A DNA stretch of 64,000 nucleotides, from the NCBI GenBank assembly GCA_016218715.1, contig JACRDG010000104.1, positions 62,001 to 126,000 of the forward strand, in the 5' to 3' direction. The stretch is from Desulfomonile tiedjei (lineage in GTDB: Bacteria > Desulfobacterota > Desulfomonilia > Desulfomonilales > Desulfomonilaceae). A model generated the notes under the pieces. The model was given only the letters and a program-made list of their open reading frames with translations, searched no databases and was not told where the DNA came from. Below are positions 61,153 through 64,000 of the stretch, piece by piece (the first letter of the stretch is position 1; each line of letters opens with the position of its first letter). Made by a program: the position numbers and the translations under genes.

Positions 61153-62316
61153 ATGAGAATTGCGCTTGCACTGGAGCGGTTCGGTCGCCATGCAGGAGGA
61201 GCTGAGTCCTATGCCGTAGAGCTTGCCCGGACCCTCGTTTCCCATGGCTGGGAAGTCCATATGTACGGCCATGAGTGGGACGGCGAGCCAGCCGAAGCGT
61301 TCTTTCACCCGATCGCCCGGCTTCCGAAATGGATACCCCCTTCGATACGCATTCTGCACTTCGCTTTCACGCATCGGCGCATGATCGCCCGTGAACACTT
61401 CGACATAGTTCTGGGCTTCGGCAATACGCTGGCTATGAATGTTTATCAGAGCCACGGAGGCGTACACCGCCTCAGCAATTTGCGGAAACTCGAGGCCATA
61501 CGGAACCCTTTTCTCCGTGCGGTGAAGGCGATGGCGCTCCTGGCGACGCCCAAGTACCATGCCAGGGCCTGGATCGAGTCGGCTCCATTCAGAATGCAGC
61601 AACGGCCTGTAATCATAGCCATTTCAGACATGGTGAGACAAGACATGGCCGACTATTTCCGGGTCGACAAGAAAACGATCCGCCTTGTGTACAATGGAAT
61701 CGACCACGCTCGATTCGTCGCTCCAGGCGGTCCGACGCGGGATCAGCTCAGACAGAGGCTCGGCTTTGGACAGAACGAGGTGCTCTTCCTCTTCATGGCG
61801 TACGACTTCAGGAAGAAAGGGGTCCGGTACCTGGTTGAGGCTGCAGCGAAGTTGCGGCACAAGGTCGGGCCGGGCTCATTCGGAGTTGTCGTGGTGGGCA
61901 ATCACCCCTCCCCTCTCCTGTCGACGCTTGTCAGGAGGCTCAATCTGGACGGAACGGTGAAGTTTCCGGGGCCGACTCGAGAACCTGAGGCGTTCTACGC
62001 CGCGTGCGACGTCTTCATCCTTCCCACCTTCTACGACGCGTGCTCGCTCGTGGTGTTCGAAGCCATGGCAGCGGGCTTGCCGGTAATCAGCACCGTATTC
62101 AACGGCGCTTCCGGGGTCCTTACCGAGGGGGCCGACGGTGCAGTGTTGAAAGATCCCCGGGATATCGACGCGATGGCAGCATCGATGGAGCGGTTTCTCG
62201 ATCCGGAGTTCCTGGAAGCCGCCTCGTCCGCGGCCAGAGAGACCGCTTCGAAGTACACCCTCGAGAACAATCACCGCCAGATGCTTGATATTTTAGCTGA
62301 AGTATCAGCCGGTTAA
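61153..62316 (+). CDS. Family 4 glycosyltransferase, WaaG-like
   Basis: 387 residues, GT-B fold. FGRHAGGAESYAVELARTL at the N-terminus, VYNGIDHARF, FMAYDFRKKGVRYLVEA, and the donor-binding EAMAAGLPVISTVFNGASGVL are characteristic of lipopolysaccharide-core glycosyltransferases. ATG 61153 follows AGGTGA; it lies seven bases after the stop of the family 2 gene, so the two probably form one operon for core assembly. Confidence 0.88.
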   Translation: MRIALALERFGRHAGGAESYAVELARTLVSHGWEVHMYGHEWDGEPAEAFFHPIARLPKWIPPSIRILHFAFTHRRMIAREHFDIVLGFGNTLAMNVYQSHGGVHRLSNLRKLEAIRNPFLRAVKAMALLATPKYHARAWIESAPFRMQQRPVIIAISDMVRQDMADYFRVDKKTIRLVYNGIDHARFVAPGGPTRDQLRQRLGFGQNEVLFLFMAYDFRKKGVRYLVEAAAKLRHKVGPGSFGVVVVGNHPSPLLSTLVRRLNLDGTVKFPGPTREPEAFYAACDVFILPTFYDACSLVVFEAMAAGLPVISTVFNGASGVLTEGADGAVLKDPRDIDAMAASMERFLDPEFLEAASSAARETASKYTLENNHRQMLDILAEVSAG

Positions 62317-62431
62317 ACGCCCTGTGGCCAAGCCTCCGGCCAGGTGACCTCGGTAAGGCACTGTTCACACGTCGACGCCTCCGAAATCTCCGTACCCACC
62401 CGGTCTATCGAAACGAATCTTGCCGTTCGGA

Positions 62432-63988
62432 TTACGGTCGTGGCCGGTAGTATTCCGACAAGGCGGCCACCAACCCCTCGATGGTGTATTCCGATGCCTC
62501 CACATGAACCTGCAAGCCATTGGTTCGCAGCGTGCGCGACGTCACCGGACCTATGGAAGCCAGAGCCACTCCTTCCAGTAGACGAAGCAGGTCCGCACTC
62601 CCGATCATGTCGAGGAAATGGGTAACTGTTGAGGAACTGGTAAAGGTTATGACATCCACCTGTTTTTTCTGGAGCAGGGAGCGTGCACGCTCGATGTCCG
62701 CGGCTTCCGGTTGCACGGTCCTGTAGACCGGAACCACCTTCACCTCCGCGCCCATGGCTGAAATCCCCTGTGGCAAGGCTTCCCGCGCGGCCTCGGCTCG
62801 CGGGATCAGGACGCGCTTCCCCTGCATGTTTTCGTGGGAGAAGAGCTCCAGTATCCCTTCCTGCGTGAATTCCTTGGCCAACAGGTCCACCTTGATTCTA
62901 CGACTTCGCAGTGCATCCGCGGTGACCGGGCCGATCGCGCCGATCCTGGGTCCAGCCATGTCCCGGATGTCCTCTCGAACCTCGAAGAATCGCTGGAAGA
63001 ATCGCTCGACCCCGTTGACGGAAGTGAAGACGACCCAATCGAAAGAAGCTATGCTCCGGATCGCCTCATCCAAAGGGGCAAGATCCTTCGGCGAGACAAT
63101 GCTGATGGTGGGAAAAAGGAGAGGTTCTCCCCCGAGTTCGGCTATCCTGTCGGCCATCTTCCTGGATTGCTCGCGACTCCGGGTGATCATGATCCGTTTT
63201 CCGAACAGGGGCTTCGTCTCGAACCAGTCCAGCTTGGCCTTGAGTGAAGCCACGGACCCGACCACCAACACGGCCGGCGGTTTCAGGTCCCGGCGCTCGG
63301 CTTCTGCCGGAATCTCCTCGAGTGTGGAGACGATCGACACCTGCCGCGGGGTCGTCCCCCATCGAATCAGCGCTGCAGGGGTGCTCCCCGGCTTACCGTG
63401 TGATATCAGTGAGCTGGATATGTTCGCAAGGTTCTTGACCCCCATCAGGAACACCAGCGTGCCCGGATTGCGGGCCAAGATCGCCCACTCGATGGCTGAT
63501 TCTTCCTTTTCGGGATTCTCGTGTCCGGTTATGAAGGTGACCAGAGATGCATGATCCCGGTGCGTCACAGGAATCCCTGCGTACGCGGGCGCGGCCACGG
63601 CCGACGAGACGCCGGGAACCACCTCGAAAGAAATACCCGCCTCGACCAGTTCTTCGGCTTCCTCACCACCCCTTCCGAAGACGTAGGGGTCGCCTCCCTT
63701 GAGGCGGACGACTCGCTTCCCTTCACGGGCTTTGCGCACGAGAAGCTCATTGATATCGATTTGTTCGAGGGTATGGTCCCGGCCCTTCTTCCCGACGTAG
63801 ATCAGCTCTGCATCGCTCCTGGCTTCCTGGAGGAACTGGGTGCCGGCCAGGTAATCGTACACGATCACGTCCGCGGCACGGATCTTCTCCAGACCCTTCA
63901 CCGTGATCAGCCCGGGATCGCCGGGACCGGCTCCGACCAGTACGACGGTTCCGGGCGGGCTTGCCTTTTCTTTCTTGTCATCAGTCAT
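62432..63988 (-). CDS. cobA/hemD: Uroporphyrinogen-III C-methyltransferase / uroporphyrinogen-III synthase fusion
   Basis: 518 residues. Residues ~1-250 are SUMT/CobA: VLVGAGPGDPGLIT, VRLKGGDPYVFGRGGEE, PGVSSAVAAPAYAGIPVTHR. Residues ~260-518 are HemD-like: GKRIMITRSREQSRKMADRI, DWVVFTSVNGVERFF, TFTSSSTVTHFL. It makes uroporphyrinogen III and methylates it to precorrin-2 for sirohaem and cobalamin, which the MetF/Wood-Ljungdahl pathway would need. The usual partner hemC probably lies beyond the window end. Confidence 0.94.
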   Translation of the reverse strand: MTDDKKEKASPPGTVVLVGAGPGDPGLITVKGLEKIRAADVIVYDYLAGTQFLQEARSDAELIYVGKKGRDHTLEQIDINELLVRKAREGKRVVRLKGGDPYVFGRGGEEAEELVEAGISFEVVPGVSSAVAAPAYAGIPVTHRDHASLVTFITGHENPEKEESAIEWAILARNPGTLVFLMGVKNLANISSSLISHGKPGSTPAALIRWGTTPRQVSIVSTLEEIPAEAERRDLKPPAVLVVGSVASLKAKLDWFETKPLFGKRIMITRSREQSRKMADRIAELGGEPLLFPTISIVSPKDLAPLDEAIRSIASFDWVVFTSVNGVERFFQRFFEVREDIRDMAGPRIGAIGPVTADALRSRRIKVDLLAKEFTQEGILELFSHENMQGKRVLIPRAEAAREALPQGISAMGAEVKVVPVYRTVQPEAADIERARSLLQKKQVDVITFTSSSTVTHFLDMIGSADLLRLLEGVALASIGPVTSRTLRTNGLQVHVEASEYTIEGLVAALSEYYRPRP

Positions 63989-64000
63989 AGGTTATCTCGA

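Noticed and set aside
1-64000. CRISPR array, rRNA operon, prophage or complete insertion sequence
   Set aside because: No regularly spaced direct repeats, rRNA sequence, integrase, capsid or transposase frame could be recognised on either strand.

Overview
The window looks like chromosome of an anaerobic Desulfobacterota (former Deltaproteobacteria), probably a Syntrophobacterales/Desulfomonile-type organism. This is inferred from gene content, not from a search: MetF with MetV and an MvhD-like protein, a split ferredoxin-bearing glutamate synthase, biotin-enzyme-type glutaconyl-CoA decarboxylase alpha, GTP-dependent PEP carboxykinase, a ten-haem cytochrome c, NifU/NifS, and lipopolysaccharide genes typical of Gram-negative bacteria. 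Coding is dense, GC is high, and most genes start on ATG or GTG with visible ribosome binding sites.

Layout. 0.3-3.6 kb: a LolA-like lipoprotein with an apparent frameshift, then nifU-nifS. 3.7-8.6 kb (minus): a four-gene ABC export operon of the GldA/GldF/GldG type plus DUF4340. 8.8-12.9 kb: a TPR protein, a stand-alone RepB/AEP-type primase with a small beta-barrel tail, and spmAB. 12.9-16.2 kb: tRNA-Ser(GCU), a ~200 bp inverted-repeat element, a UvrD-type helicase and a DUF2225 protein. 16.3-22.3 kb: gcdA, citrate synthase and sdhAB (central carbon). 22.4-24.3 kb: an accessory patch of solitary antitoxin-like genes and a REPIN-like repeat. 24.3-33.0 kb (minus): menaquinone methyltransferase, then a six-gene operon mvhD-metV-metF-(glt-like)-gltFMN-gltGATase/GXGXG. 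33.3-36.7 kb: gatCAB. 36.9-40.6 kb: decahaem cytochrome and two secreted or lipidated unknowns. 41.1-45.4 kb: pckG, a small membrane protein, ffh. 45.5-48.9 kb: kdnB-kdnA-kdsB for 8-amino-Kdo of lipopolysaccharide. 49.0-55.6 kb: infA, GalT-like, MBL hydrolase, CMD protein, zinc ribbon, M48 lipoprotein protease, ThpR, L,D-transpeptidase. 55.6-56.5 kb: a long intergenic region with a second copy of the ~200 bp element, a predicted 29-residue membrane peptide with its own promoter, and a G-quadruplex motif. 56.5-59.1 kb: a variant NRAMP transporter with a soluble MgtE-N/CBS partner. 59.4-64 kb: ACT protein, ClpS-like adaptor, two glycosyltransferases, and a CobA-HemD fusion.

The most interesting systems are: (1) the NRAMP variant that has lost the TM1 Asn and TM6 Met metal ligands and sits in an operon with a membrane-free MgtE-N/CBS sensor, which suggests a two-part magnesium transporter; (2) the mvhD-metVF-glutamate-synthase-like operon with no GltD, which suggests a non-NADPH electron route; (3) the primase with an Sm-like tail; (4) a ~200 bp repeat with terminal inverted repeats, two copies of which each provide the TAG stop codon of the adjacent gene; (5) the 29-residue membrane peptide with a good promoter next to that repeat.

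Start sites were set by reading upstream sequence, so several genes are shorter than the longest open frame. No rRNA, CRISPR array or complete insertion sequence was seen.
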